Shown piece after piece: positions 32,987-42,008 of a DNA stretch of 64,000 bases. The stretch comes from Caldilineaceae bacterium (GTDB taxonomy: Bacteria; Chloroflexota; Anaerolineae; Caldilineales; Caldilineaceae), in assembly GCA_018003515.1 (NCBI GenBank), contig JAGNDO010000008.1:1-64000 (forward strand). Reading direction: 5' to 3'. The notes under the pieces were generated by a model. The model had not been told where the DNA came from. It saw nothing but the letters and a program-made list of their open reading frames with translations, and did no database searches. The position numbers were made by a program, and so were the translations under genes. Positions within the stretch are counted from its first letter, which is position 1. Each line of letters starts with the position of its first letter.

Positions 32987-35533
32987 TTTACTAATTCTAA
33001 CCCGCTGTTCCCTACTCCCATTCAACAACACTCCCACCGGCGCACCGGCCAGGCTTTCGGGAATCCAGGTCGTGCCGGGTTTGACCTGGGCGTCCACCTT
33101 CACCGCCAGGGTGAGGGTGCCTTCCGGGCTGCTCACGTTGACCGTTGCGCCCTCGGCCACGGCCAGTTTCTCCGCGTCTTTCGGATTGAGGCCCACAAAG
33201 GCGGCCCCGGCCATGTCGTGCATGGCCTCGGTCAGGTGGAAGAGGCTGCCGCCGTCGTAGAGCATCGTCCCCGCCACCAGATCCAGGGGGAAGTCCGCCT
33301 TGGGCGGCAGGCCGCTTCTGATGATGCCGTTCTGGATCGCCTGGCGATAGACGGCGGCGGGTCGCACGGCGTCAGCGTCCCACTGCACACCCTCGTCGCC
33401 GATGGCGTCCCAGGAGATTTTGGCGTAGATGGGGGCGGCCTTGGCGATCTCGGCCAGGATGGCCTGGGCGCTGCCAAAGGGCCAGTCCGTGCCGAAGTGG
33501 GTGGCCAGGTGGTCGAGGATCAACCAGTCCGGCGCGCCCTGTAAGTTGTGGTTGGTCAGGGCCTTGGGCGCACGCTGCACCCGCCGCTCCAGGTTGGTGA
33601 AGGTGGCGTCGCTCTCGGCCCAACTCACCGCCGGGAAGACCACATCGGCCAATGCCGCGGTCTCGGTGAGGAAGAGATCCTGCACGACGAGGAAGTCAAG
33701 CTGGTCCAGCCGGGCCGCCCAGGTGGGGCGCTCGGTGGCCGGGTTGGCCCCCATGACATAAAGTGCCTTGATGTTCTTGCCCGCGCCGTCCAACATCTGA
33801 TGGTAGGTCTGTCCAACGTTGACAGGAAGTTTGGCCCCCCAGAGCTTTTCCAGAGATTTCCGAGCCTTTTCATCCTCAACAGAAAGGTGGCCGGGCAACT
33901 GGGTCGGCAAAACACCCATATCTCGTGCGCCCTGGCTGTTGGCATCCAAGCCGATGTAGCCCAGGTTTTTGAGCTGACCGGCGGCCAGGGCCAGGTTGGC
34001 GAAGGCGTTGGCCGCCTCTTCGCTGCCGGCCAGGGGGCCGTAGAGGAAGAGCACGTTCTTGCCGGCCAGGATGGCCTTGGCCGCAGCCTTGACCGCCTTG
34101 CGGGAGACGCCGCACATATCGCGCAGCAACTCGTCGCTCACTTCGTCCACCCAGTCGGTCAAATTGGCCGGGCTTTCCTTTTTCAGCGCCAGCAGGGCCT
34201 TGGTCACCCCGTTGATGGTGGCGACCTCCGTGCCCGGGCGATAGTTGAGGAAGGGACCGTCGTAGCGGGTCAGCTCGATCTTGCGGGGGTGGGCGATGAT
34301 CAACTTGGCCCCGCCCTTGCGCACGGCCCGCTTCAGGTGCACGTCCAGTACGGGGATCTCTTCGCTGGGGTCCAGGCCCAGGAGGAAGACGACGTCCGCC
34401 ACGGGGTCGGGACCATATTGGGGCTTCATCACATCGGCCAGGGCGGTCATGCCCGGGGCCAGGGCGGTGATGTCGCCGCCGTTGCGGTGGTCGATGTTGT
34501 TGGTGCCCAGGATCTGGCGCATGAAGCGCTGGAAAATATAGCTGCTCTCGTTGCCCAGCTTGGCACTGCCTATGCCGCCCATGGCGTCCGCGCCGTGGGT
34601 GCTCTTGGCGGCTTTCAGCCCGGCGGCCGCGGTGTCCAGGGCTTCCTGCCAGGTGACGGGGACCAGTTGGCCGTTTTTGCGCACCATCGGTTGTGAAAGC
34701 CGCTCGTCATGGTTGACCCAGGCGTGGGCAAAGCGGCCCTTGTCGCAGATCCACTGGTCGTTGACGGCCATGTTCTCCCGGCCCACGATGCGGCGCAGGG
34801 TGTCCGTGCGGCTGTCCAGGCGCAGGTTGCAGCCCATGGAACAGTGGGTGCAGATGCTGGCCGTGCGCTCGGTTTCCCAGGGGCGGAAGGCGAAGCGGCT
34901 GACCCGGTTGGTCAACGCGCCCACGGGGCAGATGTCGATGATGCTGCCGCTGGTCTTCGAGTCCACTTCCTGGCCGGGCTGGATGTCGATGATGGTCTTG
35001 CCGCCCCGCTCGAAGAGGCCGAGTTGGGGCTTATCTTCCCACTCTTCCAAATAGCGGGTGCAGCGCCAGCAGACCACGCAGCGCTCCTGGTCCAGCATGA
35101 TGGTGTCGGAGATGGGATAGTGTTTCTTCTTCAGCCGCTTCGGCTCCACCATCTGGCTGAGGGGATTGCCGTAGCGCATGGTCTGATCCTGGAGGGGGCA
35201 CTCGCCGCCCTTGTCACAGATGGGGCAGTCCAGGGGGTGGTTGAGCAAGATGAAGCCCAAATTGGCCTGCTGCACGGTCTGCACCTGCTCCGTGTTCGTG
35301 CGCACGATCATGCCTTCGGCCACCGGCACCGTGCAGGCGGTGTTGAGCATGACGCCCCGGGGGGATTCAAACTCCACCATGCACATGCGGCAACACCCCA
35401 CCGGGTCCAGCTTGGGGTGGCTGCAAAAGACGGGGATCTCGATGTTGATTGTGGCCGCGGCATCCACCACCAGGGTGCCTTTGGGCACGCTCAGGGCCTT
35501 GCCGTCGATGGTCAGGTTTACAAGATCAGTCAT
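32981..35533 (-). CDS. nuoG: NADH-quinone oxidoreductase subunit G
   Basis: This largest peripheral-arm subunit carries several Fe-S clusters. The 850-residue product has an N-terminal [2Fe-2S] ferredoxin domain (FCSHPKLDPVGCCRMCMVE, about 33-51). HPLDCPICDKGGECPLQDQT follows (about 98-117), then the cluster region CVVCWRCTRYLEEW and ICPVGALT. Next comes a molybdopterin-oxidoreductase-like domain with CTHCSMGCNLRLD (about 233-245). Length is in the usual range. It lies downstream of nuoEF after 52 bases. Confidence 0.95.
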   Translation of the reverse strand: MTDLVNLTIDGKALSVPKGTLVVDAAATINIEIPVFCSHPKLDPVGCCRMCMVEFESPRGVMLNTACTVPVAEGMIVRTNTEQVQTVQQANLGFILLNHPLDCPICDKGGECPLQDQTMRYGNPLSQMVEPKRLKKKHYPISDTIMLDQERCVVCWRCTRYLEEWEDKPQLGLFERGGKTIIDIQPGQEVDSKTSGSIIDICPVGALTNRVSRFAFRPWETERTASICTHCSMGCNLRLDSRTDTLRRIVGRENMAVNDQWICDKGRFAHAWVNHDERLSQPMVRKNGQLVPVTWQEALDTAAAGLKAAKSTHGADAMGGIGSAKLGNESSYIFQRFMRQILGTNNIDHRNGGDITALAPGMTALADVMKPQYGPDPVADVVFLLGLDPSEEIPVLDVHLKRAVRKGGAKLIIAHPRKIELTRYDGPFLNYRPGTEVATINGVTKALLALKKESPANLTDWVDEVSDELLRDMCGVSRKAVKAAAKAILAGKNVLFLYGPLAGSEEAANAFANLALAAGQLKNLGYIGLDANSQGARDMGVLPTQLPGHLSVEDEKARKSLEKLWGAKLPVNVGQTYHQMLDGAGKNIKALYVMGANPATERPTWAARLDQLDFLVVQDLFLTETAALADVVFPAVSWAESDATFTNLERRVQRAPKALTNHNLQGAPDWLILDHLATHFGTDWPFGSAQAILAEIAKAAPIYAKISWDAIGDEGVQWDADAVRPAAVYRQAIQNGIIRSGLPPKADFPLDLVAGTMLYDGGSLFHLTEAMHDMAGAAFVGLNPKDAEKLAVAEGATVNVSSPEGTLTLAVKVDAQVKPGTTWIPESLAGAPVGVLLNGSREQRVRISKE

Positions 35534-35585
35534 AGTCGATTTGTTCCGCTAAATATGGATGACAAAAGATGTTGTCGAGTCGGCG

Positions 35586-37562
35586 TTACTTGGCGTTCAC
35601 CATCGTATCCCGCAACAACGGCGATTCCCCCTCCAACGGCAGCACCGTGTCGTGCAACGAGCTGGGCTGGTTGGTGTCCGGGCGATAGGTGGGGCGGATG
35701 GGGATCATCGGCCCGATGTCCGTCGGGTTGGAGTCCAGCAGGAATTCGTCCCATTCGGGCCGATAGTTGGCCAAATTGCTCTGCAAACTCCACACGGCCG
35801 CATAGCCGAAGGGGCAGAAGCTCTTGCCGCCCAGGTTGTCGGCGATGTAGCTCATCAAGTCAATGTCCTTGTTGCGTCCGCCGCCGGCCTGGATGCGCAG
35901 AAGGGTGCTTTCCAGCCAGGGCGTGCCCTCCCGACAGGGGGTACACTTGCCGCAGCTTTCCTCCCGATAGAAACCCAGGATGCGGGTGGCCACGTCGATC
36001 ATGGACGACCGCTCGTCGATCACGATCACACCCACAGATCCCAGGGCGGATCCCGCAGCCGCTAGGCTTTCGTAGTCCATGGGCGTGTCCAACTGGTCCG
36101 CCGTGAGGATTTGCACGGACAGCCCGCCGGGGATTACCCCCTTGATGGCCGCATTGTCATCTTCCGGGCCGCCGCCATATTTGTAGATCAACTCCCGCAG
36201 GGGGACGGCGTGGGGCAACTCGTAGAGGCCGGGCCGCTTCACATTGCCGCTGAGGCAGAAGATGCGCATGCCTGGGGATTTCTCCGTGCCGTAGCCCCGG
36301 TACCATTCCACGCCGTGCTTCATCACATGCAGCACATTGGCGATGGATTCCACGTTGTTGACAATGGTGGGCTTGCTGTACAGCCCCTCGATGGCCGGGA
36401 AAGGAGGTTTAAGTCGAGGGAAGCCCCGGTAGCCTTCCAAGCTGGAGAGCAGGGCGGTCTCTTCACCGCAAATGTAGGCCCCGGCCCCCCGGTGGACCAA
36501 AATGTCCACATTTATATTCGTGCCGAAAATCTTTTCGCCCAAATAGCCCTTGGCCTTGGCTTCGGCAATGGCGTCGTTCAGCCGTTGGGCGGCAAAATAG
36601 TATTCGCCCCGGATATAAATGAAGACCCGCTCGGCCTGAATGGCGAAGGCGCTGATGATGGCCGATTCGATCAACTGGTGGGGGTCATACTCCATGATGA
36701 CCCGGTCTTTGAACGTGCCCGGCTCGGACTCGTCCGCGTTGATCACCAAATAGCGGGGGAAGACGCCCTGGGGCAGGAAACCCCACTTGACGCCGGTGGG
36801 GAAGCCGGCCCCGCCTCGCCCGCGGATGCCGCTGGCCTTGATGGTGTCCACGACCTCCTGGGGCTGCGTGGTTTTGAGGATGCTCTTGGCCAGTTCGTAG
36901 CCACCGTCGGCCAGATAGGTCTCGATCTTGTGGCTGTCCGGCGTGTCCACCCGAGCCATGAGGACCATGTCATCCATGCCGCCGTGGGTGTGGGGACCGG
37001 CAGCCTGGCCCGTGTTCTCCGGGTCGCCTTCCGGGGTCCATCGCTCCAAGCTGACAAAGCCATGTTCGTTCTCGATCACCGCCAGCATCTTGTCCACGTC
37101 TTCGGCGGAGTCGATCTCCTCGAAGTAGCGAATCTTCCCCGTGCTGCGCTCAGTCACTGACACCATAGGCGCGCTGCCGCAGGAACCCAGGCATTCCATG
37201 TGATCCAGGGAATACTTGTCGTCCTCCGTGGTGTGGCCATGGTGGATGCCCAGGGTCTCTTCCAGGTGGTTCATGCACTTGCCAGCGCCCCGCAACATGC
37301 ACGGCACGTTGGTGCAGACCTCCACATGATAGTCGCCCTTGGGCGCAGTCTTGAGCATGTGGTAAAAGCCCACCACCGCGCCCACTTCCGCCGGTTCCAG
37401 GTTGAGGATGGCGGCCAGCTCGTTCTGGGCCTCCAGGGCGCAATAGCCAAACTCCCGCTGGATGGCGTAGAGGGCCGGCAAAATCGCCGACCGTTCCCGG
37501 CCAGCAGGATAGAGGGCGATCATTTCATTGATCTCGGCACGAAGGGTTTCAGATAGCATCAT
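35586..37562 (-). CDS. nuoEF: Fused NADH-quinone oxidoreductase subunits E and F
   Basis: This single 658-residue chain joins NuoE (about 1-170) to NuoF (about 198-620). NuoE has a thioredoxin-like fold with [2Fe-2S] ligands C83, C88, C124 and C128. NuoF is the FMN- and NADH-binding subunit: GIRGRGGAGFPTGVKW at 245-260, VINADESEPGTFKDR, and the N3 cluster motif ESCGKCTPCREG near 535-548 with a further Cys in SFCPFG near 579. The two are linked by an acidic/Gly-rich stretch. No internal stop or frameshift is present, so it is a true fusion. It forms the electron input end of complex I. Confidence 0.95.
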   Translation of the reverse strand: MMLSETLRAEINEMIALYPAGRERSAILPALYAIQREFGYCALEAQNELAAILNLEPAEVGAVVGFYHMLKTAPKGDYHVEVCTNVPCMLRGAGKCMNHLEETLGIHHGHTTEDDKYSLDHMECLGSCGSAPMVSVTERSTGKIRYFEEIDSAEDVDKMLAVIENEHGFVSLERWTPEGDPENTGQAAGPHTHGGMDDMVLMARVDTPDSHKIETYLADGGYELAKSILKTTQPQEVVDTIKASGIRGRGGAGFPTGVKWGFLPQGVFPRYLVINADESEPGTFKDRVIMEYDPHQLIESAIISAFAIQAERVFIYIRGEYYFAAQRLNDAIAEAKAKGYLGEKIFGTNINVDILVHRGAGAYICGEETALLSSLEGYRGFPRLKPPFPAIEGLYSKPTIVNNVESIANVLHVMKHGVEWYRGYGTEKSPGMRIFCLSGNVKRPGLYELPHAVPLRELIYKYGGGPEDDNAAIKGVIPGGLSVQILTADQLDTPMDYESLAAAGSALGSVGVIVIDERSSMIDVATRILGFYREESCGKCTPCREGTPWLESTLLRIQAGGGRNKDIDLMSYIADNLGGKSFCPFGYAAVWSLQSNLANYRPEWDEFLLDSNPTDIGPMIPIRPTYRPDTNQPSSLHDTVLPLEGESPLLRDTMVNAK

Positions 37563-37580
37563 AAGAAATTCATTCCTGAT

Positions 37581-38095
37581 AAAAAATAGAACACAGATTT
37601 GACGGATCGGACGGATTCAAACGGATTTTTTTCGATTGGTTAGAGGTCGAAAATTCGTCGCATGAAAACGGGTTCCATTCCGAAGTTTAGCAATAGCCCC
37701 ACTTCTTGGCGGGTTGCCTTCAAGTAATTGGTCAACTGTGCCAGATGTGCTTCGTCGATAGCTTCGGCTGCCTTTAGCTCAACGATCACTTTGTCGTCAA
37801 CAATCAGGTCAGCGAAATATTCCCCGACCAGTTCATTCTCGTAGTAAACATGAATTGGCGACTGCTGTCGCACGCTCAGTCCCTGCTTGCGCAACTCCAA
37901 AACCAGCGCATTTTCGTACACCTTCTCCAAAAAACCATACCCCAACCGGTTGTAAACCTTATAGAAGGCACCAATAATCTTATCGGTCAGGTCACCATGT
38001 TTCAGAGGTTTGGAGGACATCACATAACTCCGAAAAAACTAAAAAAAAATCCGTAAAAATCCGTCGTATCTGTAAAATCCGTGTTCTATTTTTTT
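37581..38095. mobile_element. GxxExxY gene unit with ~52-bp imperfect inverted ends
   Basis: The left end (37581-37632, AAAAAATAGAACACAGATTT...) and the right end read on the other strand (38095-38041, AAAAAAATAGAACACGGATT...) are similar over about 52 bases. They share ACGGATT-type subrepeats. The unit encloses only the GxxExxY gene. It ends 1 base before the nuoCD stop codon, as if inserted exactly behind that gene. Confidence 0.6.
37640..38023 (-). CDS. GxxExxY family protein (PD-(D/E)XK-like)
   Basis: The 127-residue product shows the name-giving motif GFLEKVY (about 31-37), EYFADLIVDDKVIVELKA with the D...ExK nuclease-like residues (about 69-86), and QLTNYLKATRQEVGLLLNFG. The biochemical role is not established. 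The gene lies between nuoCD and nuoEF inside inverted repeats and is clearly not a complex I component. Its transcription probably depends on the operon. Confidence 0.9.
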   Translation of the reverse strand: MMSSKPLKHGDLTDKIIGAFYKVYNRLGYGFLEKVYENALVLELRKQGLSVRQQSPIHVYYENELVGEYFADLIVDDKVIVELKAAEAIDEAHLAQLTNYLKATRQEVGLLLNFGMEPVFMRRIFDL

Positions 38096-38096
38096 G

Positions 38097-39932
38097 TTAC
38101 CGATCCACTTCCCCAAGCACAATATCAATCGATCCAATGTTGGTGACGATGTCGGAAAGCATCTCGCCCTGGGACATTTTTCTGATGGCGTAAAGGTTGT
38201 TGAAGCTGGGGCCGTGGATGTGCAGGCGATAGGGTTTGCCGCTGCCGTCGCTGTAGACGTAGAAGCCCAGTTCGCCCTTGCTGGCCTCGATGCCGTGGTA
38301 GTACATGCCCGGATCGACCTTGAAGCCCTCGGTGACCAGCTTGAAGTGGTGGATCAGGGATTCCATGCTCACGTCCAGCTCGGCCCGGGGGGGCAGGCTG
38401 ACCTTGCGGTCCTCCACTTTGTAGGGGCCGTCGGGCAGTTTGGCCAGGGCTTGCTCGATGATGCGCAGGCTTTGGCGCATCTCTTCCATGCGCACTTCGT
38501 AGCGGCCAAAGCCGTCACATTTGGTGCTGATGGGCACGTCAAAGTCGTAGGTCTCGTAGCCGCTGTACGGCGTATCCCGGCGCAGATCCCAGTCCACGCC
38601 GCTGCCTCGCAACATGGGGCCAGTGAGACCCATAGCCAACACATCCTCTTTGCTCAGATAGCCAATGCCCTCCAAGCGGGTGCGCCAGATGGGGCTGTTT
38701 TGGAGCAGATCTGTGTATTCCTGCAACCGCTTGGGCATCACCTTGAGGAAGCTTTTCAACGCGGTGATAAAGGCATCGGGCAAATCCCGCCACACGCCAC
38801 CCACCCGAATATAGCTGGTGGTGAGCCGGGCGCCGGCCACCATCTCGAAGAGATCCAGAATGATCTCCCGCTCCCGAGTGGCGTACATGAGCAAACTCAT
38901 GCCCGTGCCGGAGATGTCCAGGGCATGGGTGGAGATCCAGAAGAGGTGAGAGGCCAACCGTTGCAGCTCGCCCATCATCACCCGGATGACCTGGGCGCGC
39001 TGGGGAATCTCCACGCCCAACATCTTCTCAATGGTGAGAACGTAGCCCAAATTGTTGTTCATGGACGAGAGGTAGTCCATGCGGTCGGTATAATAGACAA
39101 AGTCTTTGTAGCGCTTGGTCTCGCCGGTCTTCTCGAAGCCGCTGTGCAAATAGCCCAAATCAGCGTCCAGGTTGACCACCCGCTCGCCATCCAGCTCCAC
39201 CACCAGGCGCAACACGCCGTGGGTGCTGGGGTGATGGGGACCCATGTTGATCACCATGTTTTGCCGGTCCATGCCAGGGGGCAGTTCCGGCGCCACGCTG
39301 AGGGCGGGCAGAATTTGAATGCCCAAATTGTCGAAATCGGGGTTGTCCCAGTTCAGGGTGAAGGGAACTTCCTCGCCGCCCACGGGCACCTGCTTTTGCA
39401 GGGGGTGGTTGGGCCAGTGGATGGGCATCAAAATCCGCCGCATATCCGGGTGGCCCACAAAGCGAATCCCCATCAGATCCCAAACTTCCCGCTCCGGCCA
39501 GTTGGCCCCGTCGTAGACTGGGGTCATGCTGGGCGCGCTGGGCGGCTCTTGGTTGACCAGGGGGCAGACCAGGGTCATGTGGGCATTGCGGCTGTAGGAG
39601 CGTAGTTGGTAGACTGTCTGAAAGCGGCTCTCCCCGGCGGCAATGGGCAGCTTGGACCGGTCCACAGAGGAGACATCGATCAAGGTCTCGTAGGCCAGCT
39701 CATCCCGCAGGAATTTGGCCACGGCCAGCAGATCACCCGGCCCCACATGGACCATCTGGGCGTCCAGATAGAGACCGGCGGCCAGGATCGCCTTACCAAA
39801 CTGGGCGACGACCCGCTGGGTATCCGGGCTTTCCCCGCTGGGCAGGGGGGCCACCGCGGGAATGGAGATGTCGTTTAGCCCCGGCAAAGTCTCGTAGGGA
39901 CGGACGGCGGGAGAAACATTCAATGGCGCCAT
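38097..39932 (-). CDS. nuoCD: Fused NADH-quinone oxidoreductase subunits C and D
   Basis: The 611-residue chain has a NuoC domain (about 30-200; ERSKLPIAAGESRFQ-like start, EREVWDLMGIRFVGHPDMRR) followed by NuoD (about 228-611). NuoD carries MGPHHPSTHGVLRLVVELDG, the quinone-site His/Tyr region (GYLHSGFEKTGETKRY), PMLRGSGVDWDLRRD and a C-terminal IVTNIGSIDIVLGEVDR. It connects the Fe-S chain to quinone reduction with NuoB and NuoH. The C-D fusion is known from several phyla. A Shine-Dalgarno GGAG lies 6 bases from the ATG. Confidence 0.95.
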   Translation of the reverse strand: MAPLNVSPAVRPYETLPGLNDISIPAVAPLPSGESPDTQRVVAQFGKAILAAGLYLDAQMVHVGPGDLLAVAKFLRDELAYETLIDVSSVDRSKLPIAAGESRFQTVYQLRSYSRNAHMTLVCPLVNQEPPSAPSMTPVYDGANWPEREVWDLMGIRFVGHPDMRRILMPIHWPNHPLQKQVPVGGEEVPFTLNWDNPDFDNLGIQILPALSVAPELPPGMDRQNMVINMGPHHPSTHGVLRLVVELDGERVVNLDADLGYLHSGFEKTGETKRYKDFVYYTDRMDYLSSMNNNLGYVLTIEKMLGVEIPQRAQVIRVMMGELQRLASHLFWISTHALDISGTGMSLLMYATREREIILDLFEMVAGARLTTSYIRVGGVWRDLPDAFITALKSFLKVMPKRLQEYTDLLQNSPIWRTRLEGIGYLSKEDVLAMGLTGPMLRGSGVDWDLRRDTPYSGYETYDFDVPISTKCDGFGRYEVRMEEMRQSLRIIEQALAKLPDGPYKVEDRKVSLPPRAELDVSMESLIHHFKLVTEGFKVDPGMYYHGIEASKGELGFYVYSDGSGKPYRLHIHGPSFNNLYAIRKMSQGEMLSDIVTNIGSIDIVLGEVDR

Positions 39933-39961
39933 AATAACTCCGGCAAAAGATTAAATAAGGT

Positions 39962-40025
39962 GATTAACCGCCAAACACGCTGAGTTCGCAGAGAGAAATC
40001 GGTCTCTTCGTGTTCTTTGTGGTGA
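39962..40025. repeat. ACCGCCAAACACGC-type intergenic repeat
   Basis: An imperfect palindrome (ACCGCCAAACACGC...CGTGTTCTTTGTGGTGA) lies between nuoB and nuoCD. Relatives are at 40603-40690 and 43895-43940. Confidence 0.65.
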
Positions 40026-40027
40026 AT

Positions 40028-40567
40028 TTAGTGCCGCACAACCAGCCCACCATGTTCGATGGGGGCGCGCTGGGCGGGCAGTTCGTTGGTGTAGTCGCTG
40101 AATCGCTCGGTCCCCTGCTTCTCCCGCAGCTTGTTCATGGCATAGAGCAGGGCTTCGGGGCGGGGCGGGCAACCAGGCACATAGACATCCACGGGGATGA
40201 TCTTGTCCACGCCCTGAATGATGGCGTAGTTGTTGAACGGTCCACCGGCGCTGGCGCAGATGCCCATAGCGATCACCCACTTGGGGTCGGCCATCTGGTC
40301 GTAGATGCGCTTGATCACCGGGGCCATCTTGTTGCTCACCCGGCCCGAGACGATCATCAGATCCGCCTGGCGGGGGCTGGCTCGGAAAAGCTCGGAGCCA
40401 TAGCGAGAGATGTCATGCCGGGACGAACCGGCCGCAATCATCTCGATGGCGCAGCAGGCCAGACCAAAGAGCAGGGGCCACGTGCTGTTTTCCCGGCCCC
40501 AGTTGACCAATTTCTCCAAATTTGTCGTAATAATACTGTCTTCCGGCAACAGTTGTTCAAGACCCAT
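40028..40567 (-). CDS. nuoB: NADH-quinone oxidoreductase subunit B
   Basis: This subunit carries the terminal cluster N2. The 179-residue product has the tandem Cys of LACCAIEM and further ligands in [11 protein letters not shown] and [12 protein letters not shown]. The ATG at 40567 is chosen over an upstream TTG (40591) because AAGGT lies 8 bases upstream and the length fits the family. Confidence 0.95.
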   Translation of the reverse strand: MGLEQLLPEDSIITTNLEKLVNWGRENSTWPLLFGLACCAIEMIAAGSSRHDISRYGSELFRASPRQADLMIVSGRVSNKMAPVIKRIYDQMADPKWVIAMGICASAGGPFNNYAIIQGVDKIIPVDVYVPGCPPRPEALLYAMNKLREKQGTERFSDYTNELPAQRAPIEHGGLVVRH

Positions 40568-40602
40568 GAGCGTGTACCTTATCAGATTCAAAGACTAAAC
40601 AA

Positions 40603-40736
40603 TCAAACCGCCGGGAGCGGGGAGGACGCCGAGATTTCGCAGGGCGCCATTTATTTTTCTTCGCGCCCTTGGCGTCTTTGTGGTGAAGAATTGCCATCAA
40701 GTTGACCAGCAACCCAATCCCCAATCCCCAATCCCT
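40603..40736. repeat. ACCGCC-type repeat followed by an AATCCCC tandem
   Basis: ACCGCCGGGAGCGGGGAGGA...CTTGGCGTCTTTGTGGTGAA (40603-40690) is followed by CCAATCCCCAATCCCCAATC (40709-40730). Both are members of families seen elsewhere in the window. They occupy the nuoA-nuoB gap. Confidence 0.65.
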
Positions 40737-40742
40737 AGCCGC

Positions 40743-41099
40743 CTACTCCCAATCCAGCGCGCCCTTTTTCCATTCATAAATAAAGCCGATGACGATGACC
40801 AGGAAGAAGATGCCCATGGCCGCCAGGCCAAAAGTGCGCAGGGAACGCAGGGTCACCGCCCAGGGATAGAAGAAGATCACCTCGATATCAAAGATGATAA
40901 AGAGCATGGCGATCAGATAGTATTGGATGGGGAACTTGCGCTTGGTGTCGCCAAAGGGGATCATCCCGGATTCGTACGGCTCCATTTTCTGGGCATTTTT
41001 GCGCCGAGGGCCGAGGAGGGGAGGAACCCCAATCACAATGGCGGCCAATGCAGCCGAGATGATGATCAAGAGGAGAAGGGGAAAATAGTCAATAGCCAT
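40743..41099 (-). CDS. nuoA: NADH-quinone oxidoreductase subunit A (copy 1)
   Basis: The 118-residue membrane subunit has three helices. The conserved loop YESGMIPFGDTKRKFPIQYY and FDIEVIFFYPW are present. It is the first gene of the complete minus-strand nuo operon. AGGAA lies 7 bases before the ATG. Confidence 0.95.
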   Translation of the reverse strand: MAIDYFPLLLLIIISAALAAIVIGVPPLLGPRRKNAQKMEPYESGMIPFGDTKRKFPIQYYLIAMLFIIFDIEVIFFYPWAVTLRSLRTFGLAAMGIFFLVIVIGFIYEWKKGALDWE

Positions 41100-41191
41100 G
41101 AGCGGTTCCTGAAGGTGTAAGTCTGTCAGAATTTGGGGCTAAACAGATCTGGAGGACAAAAGAAACCGCCAGCTCGACGGGGCAATTTCTG

Positions 41192-41224
41192 AAAAAAGCC
41201 ACCCACCGAAAGCCTGTGGGTGGC
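41192..41224 (-). terminator. Attenuator-like intrinsic terminator in the nuoA1 leader
   Basis: Read on the minus strand, GCCACCCAC and GTGGGTGGC (41224-41198) form a 9-bp stem followed by six T. It lies about 95 bases before nuoA1 and downstream of the promoter at 41390-41418, in the reading direction of the operon. Confidence 0.75.
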
Positions 41225-41389
41225 CGGATCGACTACAGCGGCAAAACGGCGCTATGCAAGTTAAGACCATGATCGACGGCTTTTTGACTTGGAAATTTCC
41301 TTCGGAAAATCTTGGGAGAAGCCTCTTGATCAAACCTGCGGGGATGGAGGAAAGATTCCGAAAACAACCGCCTTTTTTTGAGTTCGTTC

Positions 41390-41418
41390 AGTTTATCACA
41401 AGGGTAAATAGGTGTCAA
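41390..41418 (-). promoter_or_regulatory. Promoter of the complete nuo operon
   Basis: TTGACA (41418-41413), 17 bases, TAAACT (41395-41390) on the minus strand. It predicts a start near 41383 and a 280-base leader containing the attenuator-like hairpin. Confidence 0.55.
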
Positions 41419-41495
41419 CCAAAAGTGAAATGTTTGTGAAAAAGGGAACGGACAGCGGTTTTTTCGGAGGAAGTGGCATTTGAACGCATACAGAC

Positions 41496-41524
41496 TTTTC
41501 ATTTGAAATTCAGTATGCTATTAT
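41496..41524 (+). promoter_or_regulatory. Promoter of the membrane-arm nuo cluster
   Basis: TTTTCA (41496-41501), 17 bases, TATTAT (41519-41524). It predicts a start near 41531. It is divergent from, and about 80 bases away from, the promoter of the complete operon. The remainder of the 542-base region shows no convincing gene. Confidence 0.45.
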
Positions 41525-41641
41525 ACACAAACTCTTGTACCATTCCGCACAAACGTACCTTTACGGTGCATGCGACAACAAATCGGCGGCGCATTTACCG
41601 TTGCGTACTGTAGAAAAAGAAACTGCCAAGGAGCAAAATTG

Positions 41642-41998
41642 ATGCTGTCACAATATGCTTTTATTCTGATTCTTAGCGTCTTTGGCATGATTTTACCCAT
41701 TGCTGCTGTGTCTATCGGTTGGCTGCTTGGACCTCGCCGTCCGGATCCGATCAAAAACGACATCTATGAGAGCGGTATGAAGACCATTGGAGATACCTGG
41801 GTGCAGTTTCGTGCCCAGTATTACCTGATCGGCCTGGTCTTCCTTGTCTTTGATCTAGAAGTCATTTTCTTGTTTCCCATCGCCATTGCCTATGGTCAGC
41901 TAACCCTGGCGTCGGTTGCGGCGGTCGTCCTGTTCATCGGTTTGCTGGTTGTGGGTCTGGCCTACGACTGGCGCAAGGGTGGACTAGATTGGCAGTAG
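41642..41998 (+). CDS. nuoA: NADH-quinone oxidoreductase subunit A (copy 2)
   Basis: The 118-residue product shows the family loop [20 protein letters not shown] and [10 protein letters not shown], so it is intact. It differs clearly from copy 1 over its whole length, indicating an old paralogue rather than a recent duplication. AAGGAG 8 bases upstream fixes the ATG at 41642. It is the first gene of the plus-strand cluster and is followed by nuoH after 10 bases. Confidence 0.93.
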   Translation: MLSQYAFILILSVFGMILPIAAVSIGWLLGPRRPDPIKNDIYESGMKTIGDTWVQFRAQYYLIGLVFLVFDLEVIFLFPIAIAYGQLTLASVAAVVLFIGLLVVGLAYDWRKGGLDWQ

Positions 41999-42008
41999 GA
42001 GAGTAAGC

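Noticed and set aside
34709-36106. 465-codon plus-strand frame across nuoG and nuoEF
   Set aside because: Spans the boundary of two certain minus-strand genes and has no recognisable motif.
41139-41502. Two minus-strand frames of 64 and 89 codons upstream of nuoA1
   Set aside because: They overlap each other in different frames, cross the putative promoter or the terminator stem, and have no Shine-Dalgarno site. Only the short Cys-containing leader frame is mentioned as a possibility.
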